Part shown: positions 6,959 through 14,235 of the stretch, piece after piece
How positions within the stretch are numbered: the stretch's first letter is position 1
Layout: each line of letters begins with the position of its first letter
Assembly (NCBI GenBank): GCA_025060675.1
Contig: JANXBI010000040.1
Coordinates: 1-40,395, forward strand
Direction: 5' to 3'
From: Candidatus Caldatribacterium sp.
GTDB taxonomy: Bacteria > Atribacterota > Atribacteria > Atribacterales > Caldatribacteriaceae
Length of the DNA stretch: 40,395 nt
The notes under the pieces: generated by a model
The model's database searches: none
Told to the model about the DNA's origin: nothing
Seen by the model: only the letters and a program-made list of their open reading frames with translations
Program-made: the position numbers and the translations under genes

Positions 6959-9206
6959 AAAGAGTAGCAAGGGAGGGAAAGGTGTATTTCCCTCCCTTGC
7001 TGTCTTCCGATACCCTATTTTCTGGATTGCCTTTGGTACAGTCTCAGGGTTCCTTGTAGGAGTATATGTTCGATTACCCGTGATGCCTCTTTTTCTCCTC
7101 TTCGGCGTTGTTGTCGTGATGGAAGCTATAACGCTTCCTTCCCGCATGTTCTTTCCGCTTTTTATCGCAAGTTTTTGGATTTTTGGTCTTCTCCTTTGTG
7201 CAGTGACCCTTGTGGTCCCTAGAGATTTCTTTCGGCAACAGGAGGGGGTACACCTTGTCCTTGAAGGATACGTGATTCCTCGGAATGAGCAATCCCTTCT
7301 TGTTCGTATTCGCGGTTTTCCTCTATACTCACCTGCAGTACTCCTCCGAGGAGGGGAGAAAACCTGTGAGAACCTCCTCTTTCAAAAGGTTAAGGTGTCT
7401 GGACGTTTTCGAAGTTTTTCCTCGTGCGCGAATCCTGGAAGCGTAGATTGGCGTTTCTTTTTCTTTAAGAGGAGAATTGTTGGGTATCTCGAAGTAAAAG
7501 CCGTTACCCCCATCCCTTCTTGGAATCCTTGGTTTGCCTTTCTGCGTTGGACCTATGTCCAACGCGAACGTTTTCTTGCGAGGTGGACAAGAGAACTCCA
7601 GGATGTTTCCCCTCTTTTTGGAGCACTGCTTTTTGGGGTTAAGGGAAAAGAATTTGCAAGGGAGATCGCTCTTTTCCAGGAAACGGGTGTGTACCACCTC
7701 TTCTGTGTTTCTGGTTTCCATATGGCTCTCCTTGGAACTCTTCTCTGGTCGGTATGTAGGAGGTTCCTTCCTCGTCGTTTGCTGATTTTTTTCGTATTTC
7801 CTGTCACCTTTTTGTATCTCGCCTTTTGCGGCTTTACGGTTCCATCCCTTCGTGCCTGGCTTATGGCTAGTCTTCTCCTTCTGGGACGAGGCGTAGGTCG
7901 TACGGTAACGACTATAGGAGTTCTACTCTCTGCGTTTTTTATCATGTTTCTGCTTGAACCAGAGATCCTTTTTATGCCTGGAGCACAACTTTCTTTTGCT
8001 TCCGCAACAGGACTTGTAGTTCTCGTTCCGTTGCTTGCCTCGTCAGATACGCCGCGAAAGTCTTTATTCATACGGTATATCTTGGGAACCCTCTCTACTA
8101 CTTCCTGTGCCACCTTAGTAGGTTTTCCCTTTCTTGTGGGAAATGGATTGCTCTTCACCTCCTTAGTGTTTCTGGGGAATCTCCTTGTTGTTCCTCTTGT
8201 TGAGATAGTACTTTTGGCTGCCCTCCTTGCTCCATTTTTGGGGATCTTCTCTGGGAGTCGTGTACTCCTTGGGTCTGTTCTCCGTTTCCTCTTGCGAGTC
8301 CTCCTTGGACTTTCTCGTTTTCTTAGGAATTCCGTTCCTCACTGGGTTTTTGAGTTCCAGAATGGCCATCTCCTCCTTTGGGGCTTCATCGTATGGGGGA
8401 TGGTGGTGCTTGTGCTCTTCGGTTTTTTCATGCGAAAACGGTTTCTTTTCTGGGCTACGATCCCTCTTGTACTTGGGGGCCTACTTTTGGAAAACCTCTT
8501 TTTTCCAGAAATGAGTTTTCTTGTTTTCGATGTTGGCCAGGGTCTTGCCTGTGGCTTCTTTATGGGGAAGGAGGGTCTTTTTATTGATACGGGTGGTGTG
8601 ATTCGTGGCTACGGAAATGTAGGAGAGAGTATTCTCCTCCCTTTCCTGCGGTTTAGGGGTATCACGAAGATTCGAGGGATTTTCTTAACCCATGACCATA
8701 TGGATCATGCCGGTGGGGTTTCTGCCTTACGAAGAGCTTTTCCGGAGACACCGGTCTTTACGCCTTGTGATTTTTCTTCTTTCGAACGGTTGCAAGTTGT
8801 CCCCAATGTCTTCCTTGAGGTTCTTCCCGTATTTGCTCAGGGTGGAAGAGCATTACTTCTGAAGGTTTCGACTCCCTATGGTCGTGTTCTCATCTGTGGA
8901 GACGCTGAGCAAGCTTGCGGTGAGCTTGTAGATCGTAATCCTTCATTTCTTGAGACTGATGTTCTTGTGCTTCCTCACCATGGAAGTTACCACAGTACTC
9001 TAGAGTCCCTTATCCGAACTTCCCGCTGCCAGTTGGTTGTTATCTCGGTTGGAGAGAACCCCTATGGGCATCCTGATGAGCGTACTCTTGCTCTCCTTGA
9101 AAAGTTAGGAATTCCGTATCGTGTGACCTTGCACGATGGGGCAGTAGAATACTATCCTCTATTCGGGCGAGGGAGGGTACGAACCTTTGGTAAAGCAGCG
9201 ATTTGA
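6915..9206 (+). CDS. comEC: ComEC/Rec2-type DNA uptake channel
   Basis: Inner-membrane channel that takes single-stranded DNA into the cytoplasm during natural transformation. The protein (up to 763 residues) has N-terminal membrane helices and a soluble OB-like segment, the Competence core with GALLFGVKGKEFAREI and YHLFCVSGFHMALLG, a long polytopic stretch, and a C-terminal metallo-beta-lactamase domain with the metal motif THDHMDHAGG near residue 591 and LPHHGSYHST. Both domains are complete, as in ComEC of transformable bacteria. The start is uncertain: ATG 6915 and TTG 6948 overlap pfp and lack good ribosome-binding sites, and the next in-frame starts near 7080 would remove the first helix. 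A strong hairpin covers the early codons (6966-7001). The order comEC-holA-rpsT is common in bacteria. I see no other competence genes here. Confidence 0.92.
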   Translation: MWSLSESASHTLSPKKSSKGGKGVFPSLAVFRYPIFWIAFGTVSGFLVGVYVRLPVMPLFLLFGVVVVMEAITLPSRMFFPLFIASFWIFGLLLCAVTLVVPRDFFRQQEGVHLVLEGYVIPRNEQSLLVRIRGFPLYSPAVLLRGGEKTCENLLFQKVKVSGRFRSFSSCANPGSVDWRFFFFKRRIVGYLEVKAVTPIPSWNPWFAFLRWTYVQRERFLARWTRELQDVSPLFGALLFGVKGKEFAREIALFQETGVYHLFCVSGFHMALLGTLLWSVCRRFLPRRLLIFFVFPVTFLYLAFCGFTVPSLRAWLMASLLLLGRGVGRTVTTIGVLLSAFFIMFLLEPEILFMPGAQLSFASATGLVVLVPLLASSDTPRKSLFIRYILGTLSTTSCATLVGFPFLVGNGLLFTSLVFLGNLLVVPLVEIVLLAALLAPFLGIFSGSRVLLGSVLRFLLRVLLGLSRFLRNSVPHWVFEFQNGHLLLWGFIVWGMVVLVLFGFFMRKRFLFWATIPLVLGGLLLENLFFPEMSFLVFDVGQGLACGFFMGKEGLFIDTGGVIRGYGNVGESILLPFLRFRGITKIRGIFLTHDHMDHAGGVSALRRAFPETPVFTPCDFSSFERLQVVPNVFLEVLPVFAQGGRALLLKVSTPYGRVLICGDAEQACGELVDRNPSFLETDVLVLPHHGSYHSTLESLIRTSRCQLVVISVGENPYGHPDERTLALLEKLGIPYRVTLHDGAVEYYPLFGRGRVRTFGKAAI
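6966..7001 (+). other. 15-bp hairpin at the pfp/comEC junction
   Basis: Perfect inverted repeat, arms 6966-6980 and 6987-7001 with a six-base loop, starting eight bases after the pfp stop. The bases that follow are not a T-run, so termination would be weak. It lies inside the early comEC codons and may reduce comEC expression or protect the pfp message 3' end. Confidence 0.7.
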
Positions 9207-10140
9207 GGAGTGGTTACGGGAGGAGCCTGTTGGGAACTTCTTCATTTGTGAGTGTCGTGTTTCCCGAGCTCATTTCCAGGAGATGTGTGTCCCAGAGATT
9301 CGCAAAAAGTTCGGTGCTTTAGAAATCTTATGGATTCGGCAGGGAGAAGAGTGGGACAAAAAACGGGGAGAACTTGCTTCTCCTTCTTTGTTTCCTGGGG
9401 CTAGAGTCGTTCTCCTTGAAAACCTTGAGAAAGAGAAGGTTTTCCAAATTGCGCAGGAAGCCTCCCAGTATTCGAAGAGCTTTTTTGTCCTCCTTTCTTC
9501 CCCTGAAGTGCTAAGAGAACCTTTCTGGCAAAAATTTCCTTGGATTGTAGTAGAGGAAGATCGGGAGGTATTTCTCCGCTTTTTAGGGGAGGAGGCAGTG
9601 CGTCTTGGCCTTGTCTTTGAAGATGATGCGCGAGAAGCCCTTTTCCGCCTCGCTTCTGAGTATGAACTGCAGAGAGGGGAGATTGTGAGCTTTCTTGAGG
9701 AGCTTAGAGGAAATCGGGTGACAAAGGAAGAGGTTGAGGCCTTCTTTACCCAGAGCGAGAAAGTTCTCCTTTTTCGGTTCCTCGATGCTTTGAGCGAAAG
9801 AGATGCTCCCTCTGCCCTTCGATATGCGTATCGTCTAATGGAATACCGGTTTTCTCCTTCGCTCCTTGTGGTGCACCTTGCTCGCCGTTTTCGGCTCTTT
9901 GCACAGTTCTGTGCCAACAAGGGAACGCAGCGGGATCTCTGGCAAGGGAAGGAGGTAAGCTCTTTCGAGGCACGGAGAATTGAAGGAATGAAGAAACACT
10001 TTCACGCTTCCGCCGTTCCAGAGGTTTTTGCCATCCTCAGAACGGCGGATCGGCTTCTTAAAACTCAAAGCATTGACCCTTACCTTTGGTGCGTGTTGCT
10101 CGTATCTAAGCTGACGCAGCTTGAGAAAGGACCCGATTAA
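9187..10140 (+). CDS. holA: DNA polymerase III delta subunit (HolA family)
   Basis: Clamp-loader subunit that opens the sliding clamp. The 317-residue product has the length and architecture of HolA: an N-terminal domain with a degenerate AAA fold (GARVVLLENLEKEK, FFVLLSSPEVL), a middle helical lid (ALFRLASEYELQRGEIVSFLEEL) and a C-terminal collar domain ending in AILRTADRLLKTQSIDPYLWCVLLVSKL, where the LLKTQ.. helix pattern is typical. Sequence identity in this family is low, so the call also leans on position: comEC-holA-rpsT is a widespread gene order. TTG 9187 is the start, with GGGAGG ten bases upstream, overlapping the end of comEC by 20 bases. The 3' end overlaps the convergent rpsT gene by 35 bases. 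Confidence 0.85.
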   Translation: MVKQRFEEWLREEPVGNFFICECRVSRAHFQEMCVPEIRKKFGALEILWIRQGEEWDKKRGELASPSLFPGARVVLLENLEKEKVFQIAQEASQYSKSFFVLLSSPEVLREPFWQKFPWIVVEEDREVFLRFLGEEAVRLGLVFEDDAREALFRLASEYELQRGEIVSFLEELRGNRVTKEEVEAFFTQSEKVLLFRFLDALSERDAPSALRYAYRLMEYRFSPSLLVVHLARRFRLFAQFCANKGTQRDLWQGKEVSSFEARRIEGMKKHFHASAVPEVFAILRTADRLLKTQSIDPYLWCVLLVSKLTQLEKGPD

Positions 10141-10387
10141 GCTTTTGAGCAAGCCTCGATTTAATACGAGCAGCTTTGTTCTTGTGAAATACTCCTTTGC
10201 TTGCTGCCATATCAACTCGTTTGTATACCTCGCTAAGGAACATTTGAGCTTCCTTGGTCTTGCCATTTTCAAGAAGCTTCAGGAATTTCTTGATGTACGT
10301 TTTGGTCATTGACTTTACCGCCTTGTTTCGCAGTCTTCGCTTCTCGCTCTTGCGAAGGTTTTTCAGTGCCGACTTTGTGTTTGGCAT
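10106..10387 (-). CDS. rpsT: 30S ribosomal protein S20
   Basis: Small basic 16S rRNA-binding protein of the small subunit. The 93-residue sequence has the typical MPNTKSALKNLRKSEKRRLRNKAVKS start, the helical middle TYIKKFLKLLENGKT and the conserved GVFHKNKAARIKSRLAQKLN close to the end. The ATG at 10387 follows a GGGGTGG ribosome-binding site. The frame stays open for another 76 codons upstream, but these are outside the family and outside the likely transcript. It is tail to tail with holA, overlapping by 35 bases, with no terminator between them. Confidence 0.97.
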   Translation of the reverse strand: MPNTKSALKNLRKSEKRRLRNKAVKSMTKTYIKKFLKLLENGKTKEAQMFLSEVYKRVDMAASKGVFHKNKAARIKSRLAQKLNRVLSQAASA

Positions 10388-10423
10388 TTTTCCACCCCTT
10401 GTCCCAGAAGTCAAGCAATGCCA

Positions 10424-10453
10424 ATTGTAACATGGTGGAGCCTGATTTTGCAA
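10424..10453 (-). promoter_or_regulatory. candidate rpsT promoter
   Basis: On the minus strand TTGCAA (10448-10453), an 18-base spacer and TACAAT (10424-10429) lie about 37 bases before the rpsT start. The -35 hexamer is its own reverse complement and is shared with the divergent plus-strand promoter. Confidence 0.55.
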
Positions 10454-10476
10454 CGTCGCCGGTTGAGGAGTAAGAT
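10448..10476 (+). promoter_or_regulatory. candidate promoter for the small lipoprotein gene
   Basis: TTGCAA (10448-10453), a 17-base spacer and TAAGAT (10471-10476) lie 22 bases before the ATG at 10499. It uses the same self-complementary -35 hexamer as rpsT on the other strand. Confidence 0.45.
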
Positions 10477-10498
10477 ATGGAAAAGGAGGGGAGGCTCT

Positions 10499-10933
10499 AT
10501 GAAGCTTGTTCTTCTCATCCTCGGTTTGTTTGGGATGGTCATCTTTGGGTGTTTCTCTCAGAATGAGGTGCTCCCCAGGATTTCTTGTGGGGAGCTTCCT
10601 TTGTGGATTGGGCAAAAAGTTATATTGACAGGATGCTTACGATTCATTTGCCCGAGTCTTATAGGTGCCCATTTCCCGGAGGACTGTATCCCTTGCTTGA
10701 GGGATGAGAGCGGTGTTGCTTACCTTGAGTTTTCTGAATCAGCGGTACCTCTCCGGGAGATGCTTAACACGTATTACAGAGAGAGTTTCGCAAGATGTGT
10801 GCTTTTGTGCACCCAGGGGAAAGTAGGACAAAGGACTTGTGAGGTTCCTGGGTGCGTATCATGGGTTTTTCTTGAAGTGGAAGACATTTGGTTCTCTGAG
10901 GAAGGGCTGAAAAAATCTTCTTTGAATCGTTGA
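10499..10933 (+). CDS. small predicted lipoprotein, unknown function
   Basis: A 144-residue protein that I do not recognise. It has a type II signal peptide: MKLVLLILGLFGMVIFGC, with a lipobox-like IFGC giving a lipid-modified Cys18. The mature part begins a beta-rich stretch, IGQKVILTGCLRFICP, whose pattern resembles an OB-fold strand, and holds several more cysteines (for example in PEDCIPCLRDE and RCVLLC) that could form disulfides or a metal site; the sequence does not decide this. The ATG at 10499 was chosen because AGGAGGGGAGG lies just upstream and the signal peptide starts there. The stop overlaps the TTGACA box of the downstream RNA gene promoter. Confidence 0.75.
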   Translation: MKLVLLILGLFGMVIFGCFSQNEVLPRISCGELPLWIGQKVILTGCLRFICPSLIGAHFPEDCIPCLRDESGVAYLEFSESAVPLREMLNTYYRESFARCVLLCTQGKVGQRTCEVPGCVSWVFLEVEDIWFSEEGLKKSSLNR

Positions 10934-10957
10934 CATATCGGGGGAAAGGTATATAAT
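10930..10957 (+). promoter_or_regulatory. strong sigma-70-type promoter of the RNA gene upstream of speD
   Basis: TTGACA (10930-10935, consensus), a 16-base spacer and TATAAT (10952-10957, consensus). The expected transcript start is near 10963-10965. No reading frame with a ribosome-binding site starts in the next 200 bases. Confidence 0.85.
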
Positions 10958-10962
10958 AACCA

Positions 10963-11187
10963 CCGAAAACTAAGGGGGTGGAAGAGGAGCTCCAGAGATG
11001 AGTGTTCTCCCTGTATCCCATTCGGGGAGTTGCTCCTTCCCTGGTGGGAGTGCCCCCCTGAGGCGGTTTGTAGAAAGAAAGGGGGAGCACCAGTGTATGC
11101 CGAGTTAAAAAGTGGTGTTCTTTCTGTTTTTGGGAAGTGAATAGGACAATGGTCACAACGCGGCGCCGCGTTGTGACCATTGTTTTT
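10963..11187 (+). ncRNA. candidate free-standing structured RNA, about 225 nt, family unknown
   Basis: The 329-base gap between the lipoprotein gene and speD is not coding but has the parts of an RNA gene: a consensus promoter ending at 10957 and a perfect intrinsic terminator at 11146-11187. Read by hand, the RNA closes on itself: 10963-10970 pairs with 11126-11133 (8 bp, P1). Inside are two arms. P2 pairs 10973-10978 with 11054-11059, then 10980-10984 with 11036-11040 and 10987-10990 with 11032-11035, topped by 11007-11011 with 11025-11029. P3 pairs 11072-11077 with 11120-11125 and 11086-11092 with 11113-11119. This makes a three-way junction. CUGGUG (11041-11046) could alternatively pair with CACCAG (11088-11093). 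I find no SRP, tmRNA, RNase P, T-box or S-box core motif. It could be a divergent 6S RNA or a new class. Confidence 0.65.
11146..11187 (+). terminator. intrinsic terminator of the RNA gene
   Basis: A near-seamless 38-base palindrome (11146-11164 with 11165-11183) followed by a T-run at 11183-11187. No segment upstream can compete for the 5' arm, so it looks constitutive and not a riboswitch switch. Confidence 0.88.
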
Positions 11188-11197
11188 GCAAAGGTAC

Positions 11198-11215
11198 CTA
11201 CCCCGCATGGGGTAG
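11198..11215 (+). promoter_or_regulatory. inverted repeat in the speD upstream region
   Basis: CTACCCC (11198-11204), GCAT loop, GGGGTAG (11209-11215), directly before a TATATT sequence at 11216-11221 that could be the speD -10 box. No fitting -35 exists, so the repeat may be a regulator site or an mRNA hairpin. Confidence 0.4.
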
Positions 11216-11262
11216 TATATTTGTTTCTTCTTACCTAACAAGGTTGAAGGGAGGGATGGGCG

Positions 11263-11715
11263 ATGGAGAAGGCCACTCTCGAGGTAGGGATGCACCTTAT
11301 TCTCGATGGCTACAGCCAGGACCCGGAGATTATCGGTGACGTGAATCGTATCCGGAAGTTCCTCGATGAATTTCCTCAGTACATGGGGATGACGAAGGTG
11401 ACGCCGCCGTACGTTTTTCGATACCAAGGATCTACGGCAGAGGAGAGCGGCATCTCTGGCATTGTCATCATCGCTGAGAGCCATATTAGTGTTCACACCT
11501 TCCCTGCGAAACGTTATGTGAGTGTGGATATCTTCTCTTGTAAGCCTTTCAACGTTGACGAGGCGGTGCAGGGGCTTGTGGAATACTTTAGGCTTGTGGA
11601 GTTCCGTCGCCAGGTCTTCGACCGAGGTGTGGAATACCCAAAAGACCTCTTCTCCAGTGTACCTCTTGTGCTTGAGGAGCGGTTGGGAATGTTCGAGAAG
11701 ATGGTTCACACTTGA
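11263..11715 (+). CDS. speD: S-adenosylmethionine decarboxylase proenzyme (prokaryotic SpeH type)
   Basis: Makes decarboxylated AdoMet, the aminopropyl donor for spermidine synthesis. The 150-residue chain has the self-cleavage motif AESHISVHTFP: cleavage between Glu72 and Ser73 turns Ser73 into the catalytic pyruvoyl group. The N-terminal GMHLILDGY and the later SVDIFSCKPF segment, with its conserved Cys, also fit the small bacterial/archaeal class 1B family, although the C-terminus is somewhat longer than the usual 120-130 residues. ATG 11263 has GGGAGGGATGGGC upstream. No spermidine synthase is in the window. It follows the RNA gene and is tail to tail with a DksA-like gene, with a terminator between. 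Confidence 0.95.
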   Translation: MEKATLEVGMHLILDGYSQDPEIIGDVNRIRKFLDEFPQYMGMTKVTPPYVFRYQGSTAEESGISGIVIIAESHISVHTFPAKRYVSVDIFSCKPFNVDEAVQGLVEYFRLVEFRRQVFDRGVEYPKDLFSSVPLVLEERLGMFEKMVHT

Positions 11716-11729
11716 CTCACAGGCTTTGG

Positions 11730-11778
11730 ATAAAGGGCGAGTAGGGAGAAAGAGAAACTACTCGCCCTTTATTTTTTT
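11730..11778 (+). terminator. intrinsic terminator after speD
   Basis: A 15-bp stem (11730-11744 with 11758-11772) and a seven-T run ending at 11778. The right arm overlaps the stop codon of the convergent DksA-like gene; the minus side has no T-run, so it serves mainly speD. Confidence 0.88.
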
Positions 11779-12110
11779 GCCCTCTCTTGTCTTTCTTGGC
11801 ACTCAACGCACAGGGAAGTGTAGGGAATTGCCCGAAGACGTTCAAGAGGAATTTTCCGACGGCAGATTTCGCAAATGTCATACGTTCCCGCCGCAATCCT
11901 CCGGAGAGCCTTCTCGACCATCTCGAGGGTTTCAGCGAGCTGTTTCCGGGAGGAAACCTCAAGCTCCATGGATAGTGTGGTATTGCCCAAGTCGATTTCG
12001 TCAAGCACTTCTTGGGGAACTTCACCAATCTTCCGTGTCAAGGCCTGGGTGATTTTTTCCCGAAGCTTCAAAAGCTCTTCTTGAAGTGCTCTTTTTTCCG
12101 TTTCATTCAC
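11769..12110 (-). CDS. DksA/TraR-family zinc-finger protein
   Basis: A 113-residue protein of the TraR/DksA group, which bind in the RNA polymerase secondary channel and modulate initiation, often with ppGpp. It has an N-terminal helical part rich in heptads (EELLKLREKITQAL, SSRKQLAETLEMVEKALRRI) that would form the coiled coil, and a C-terminal four-cysteine zinc site, CEIC and CVEC, with the linking YDICEICRRKIPLERLRAIPYTSLC typical of the family. The protein is shorter than E. coli DksA (151) and close to YteA/DksA-like forms. GTG 12110 was chosen: AGGAG lies eight bases upstream, whereas a GTG at 12119 would overlap that site. Whether it acts as a true DksA cannot be told; the acidic coiled-coil tip is not obvious. 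Confidence 0.88.
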   Translation of the reverse strand: MNETEKRALQEELLKLREKITQALTRKIGEVPQEVLDEIDLGNTTLSMELEVSSRKQLAETLEMVEKALRRIAAGTYDICEICRRKIPLERLRAIPYTSLCVECQERQERAKK

Positions 12111-12129
12111 ATCGGTCACTCCTGAGTAT

Positions 12130-12157
12130 ATTTTAAACCAATAGGGAGTATTGTAAA
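12130..12157 (-). promoter_or_regulatory. candidate promoter for the DksA-like gene
   Basis: On the minus strand TTTACA (12152-12157), a 16-base spacer and TAAAAT (12130-12135). A plus-strand TAAAAT at 12154-12159 overlaps it and could serve rlmN, but its -35 is poor. Confidence 0.4.
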
Positions 12158-12179
12158 ATTACGGTGCGTGGGGAGAGTC

Positions 12180-13262
12180 ATGAAGCGGAATATTATCGGA
12201 ATGCTTCCTTCAGATCTTGTCCCTTGGTTTTTGGAAAGGGGAGAGCCTTCGTACCGGGCAAGGCAGGTTCTTCGGTGGGTGTATGAGAAGCGAGTGACGT
12301 CTTTTCAAGGCATGAGTGATTTGCCTTTGAAGCTGAGAGAAGAACTTGCCAATTCTTTCTCTCTTGGTATAAGTCGGTGCATAGAAACCCGCGTTTCCTC
12401 AGACGGATCGAAGAAGTTTTTGCTTGCTTTCCCTTCCGCTGATACTGTGGAAGTGGTGGGTATTCCCCAGCGGTTTGGATATACGGTTTGTCTCTCTACA
12501 CAGGTGGGGTGTCCAATAGGTTGTCCTTTCTGCGCTACGGGCAAAGTAGGATTTCGACGTTCTCTCAGAGCTGAGGAAATCGTTGAGGAAGCCTGGATAG
12601 TGGCAAGCATTGAAAACCGGCGTATCACACACCTTGTGTTTATGGGCATGGGAGAGCCGCTTCTGAACTACGAGGCATTGCATAGAGCGCTTCAGGTTTT
12701 TAACAGTCCTGAGGGTTTTGGTATCGGGTCCCGGCGCATTACCGTCTCTACAGTTGGCATCCCTGAAAAGATTGTCCAGCTTGGTCGAGATTGGCCGGAG
12801 GTAAATCTGGCTCTTTCGCTTCACGCTCCAACGGATGAACTGCGGAACTTCCTTGTTCCGCTCAACAGAGTGTATCCGATTCAGTCTCTCCTGGCAGCAC
12901 TGCAGGAGTATCTCCGTTGTACTCGCCGACGGGTAACTATCGAATATACGCTGTGGCAGGATGTGAACGATAAAGGGGAGCACGCTCTGCAGCTTGCAAA
13001 GCTTCTTCGAGGTCTCTTGGTGCACGTGAACCTTATTCCTGGGAATAGCATCCGAGGGACATCTTTTGTGCCTGCGCACCCGAGGCGCCTTGAGGTTTTT
13101 GCAACACTTTTGCGCGAGCAGGGTATACCCGTTACTTTGCGGAGATCCCGGGGTCATGACATTGAGGCTGCCTGTGGAGAGCTGTATCGTATTCATGGTT
13201 TGAGAGGAGAGGTGGAAGATGATTATCGTTCTGCGAAGCGGTGTCACGCAACAGGAGATTGA
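12180..13262 (+). CDS. rlmN: 23S rRNA (adenine-2503-C2) methyltransferase, radical SAM
   Basis: Radical-SAM enzyme that methylates A2503 of 23S rRNA, and A37 of some tRNAs. The 360-residue protein contains the RlmN-specific cluster motif CPIGCPFC (CxxxCxxC) near residue 110, preceded by TVCLSTQVGC, then FMGMGEPLLNY, the SAM-site segments RRITVSTVGIP and LALSLHAP, and the C-terminal RGHDIEAACGEL with the catalytic cysteine that carries the methyl group. The N-terminal helical part (PSYRARQVLRWVYEKRV) fits the RNA-binding domain. ATG 12180 is preferred to GTG 12168, since GGGGAG lies between them. The last 44 bases overlap the aroF start. Heads a long run of overlapping genes. Confidence 0.97.
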   Translation: MKRNIIGMLPSDLVPWFLERGEPSYRARQVLRWVYEKRVTSFQGMSDLPLKLREELANSFSLGISRCIETRVSSDGSKKFLLAFPSADTVEVVGIPQRFGYTVCLSTQVGCPIGCPFCATGKVGFRRSLRAEEIVEEAWIVASIENRRITHLVFMGMGEPLLNYEALHRALQVFNSPEGFGIGSRRITVSTVGIPEKIVQLGRDWPEVNLALSLHAPTDELRNFLVPLNRVYPIQSLLAALQEYLRCTRRRVTIEYTLWQDVNDKGEHALQLAKLLRGLLVHVNLIPGNSIRGTSFVPAHPRRLEVFATLLREQGIPVTLRRSRGHDIEAACGELYRIHGLRGEVEDDYRSAKRCHATGD

Positions 13263-14235
13263 AGAAGTTGTGCGCCGCTTGAAACGTTTGGGATTTGGGG
13301 TGCATATCTCTCAAGGTGTTGAACGGACGATAGTCGGAGCCATAGGAGACGAACGAGGAGTGAACCTGGAGGAAAAAATTGGGGTTCTCCCTTTCGTGGA
13401 GCGGGTCATTCCTATCCTGACGCCGTATAAGCTCACAAGTCGTGAATTCCGAGAGGCGGACACTGTGGTTCGGGTTGGAGACGTGGAGATTGGTCCTGGA
13501 AAGTTTGTGGTTATAGCTGGTCCCTGTGCTATTGAGTCGGAAGCACAGATCATCGAAACAGCGCGTCGAGTGAAGGAGGCAGGGGCGAAAATTCTCCGCG
13601 GAGGGGCTTTTAAACCAAGGACGTCACCGTATAGTTTCCAAGGACTTGGAGAGGAGGGGCTTCGTCTCCTTGCGAAAGCTCGTGAAGAAACCGGTTTGCC
13701 TTTTGTGACTGAAGCACTGGGTATCGAAGAGCTCCCCTTGGTGGCCGAGTATGCTGATATGATCCAAATTGGGGCACGGAACATGCAGAACTTTCGGCTC
13801 CTTGAAGCGGTGGGACGCCTTCGAAAGCCTGTGCTTCTGAAGCGAGGCATGATGAATACGGTTGATGAGCTCCTTATGTCGGCTGAGTACATTCTCGCGC
13901 AGGGGAATTACCAAGTTGTACTTTGTGAACGGGGTATTCGCACCTTTGAACCATCAACGAGGAATACCCTTGACTTGAGTTGTGTCCCCCTCGTGAAGAA
14001 AAAGAGTCACCTTCCTATCATTGTCGACCCGAGCCATGGTACAGGTCGAAGCGAACTTGTCACGCCTATGAGCCTTGCTGCTTTGGCATGCGGTGCCGAT
14101 GGTCTTATTGTTGAGGTGCACCCTAATCCCATTGAGGCGCTTTCCGATGGTCCACAATCCCTCACCCCGGATCAGTTTGCGACGCTTATGAAGGAGCTTC
14201 GGAAACTTGCCATTATCGTAGGGAGGGAAATGTAG
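13219..14235 (+). CDS. aroF: 3-deoxy-7-phosphoheptulonate (DAHP) synthase, type I-beta with N-terminal regulatory domain
   Basis: First enzyme of the shikimate pathway, condensing phosphoenolpyruvate and erythrose 4-phosphate, the latter supplied by transketolase. The 338-residue protein has an N-terminal ferredoxin-like domain (MIIVLRSGVTQQEIEEVVRRL, about residues 1-70), which in the Thermotoga enzyme mediates feedback inhibition by Tyr/Phe, and a TIM barrel with IAGPCAIES near residue 99, RGGAFKPRTSPYSFQG, EALGIEEL, IGARNMQNF, KRGMMNT, CERGIRTFE and VDPSHGTGR. Metal and substrate ligands (Cys, His, Glu, Asp) are present. The ATG at 13219 lies inside the rlmN coding region. tyrA begins directly at its stop codon. 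Confidence 0.96.
   Translation: MIIVLRSGVTQQEIEEVVRRLKRLGFGVHISQGVERTIVGAIGDERGVNLEEKIGVLPFVERVIPILTPYKLTSREFREADTVVRVGDVEIGPGKFVVIAGPCAIESEAQIIETARRVKEAGAKILRGGAFKPRTSPYSFQGLGEEGLRLLAKAREETGLPFVTEALGIEELPLVAEYADMIQIGARNMQNFRLLEAVGRLRKPVLLKRGMMNTVDELLMSAEYILAQGNYQVVLCERGIRTFEPSTRNTLDLSCVPLVKKKSHLPIIVDPSHGTGRSELVTPMSLAALACGADGLIVEVHPNPIEALSDGPQSLTPDQFATLMKELRKLAIIVGREM

Noticed and set aside
10388..10615. A longer rpsT protein with 76 extra N-terminal residues
   Set aside because: S20 starts at MPNTKSALK, preceded by a ribosome-binding site, and the extension crosses the promoter.
10963..11262. The speD leader as a SAM-responsive riboswitch
   Set aside because: No S-box or SAM-II/III core was found, and the terminator has no competing antiterminator; it reads as the end of a separate RNA.
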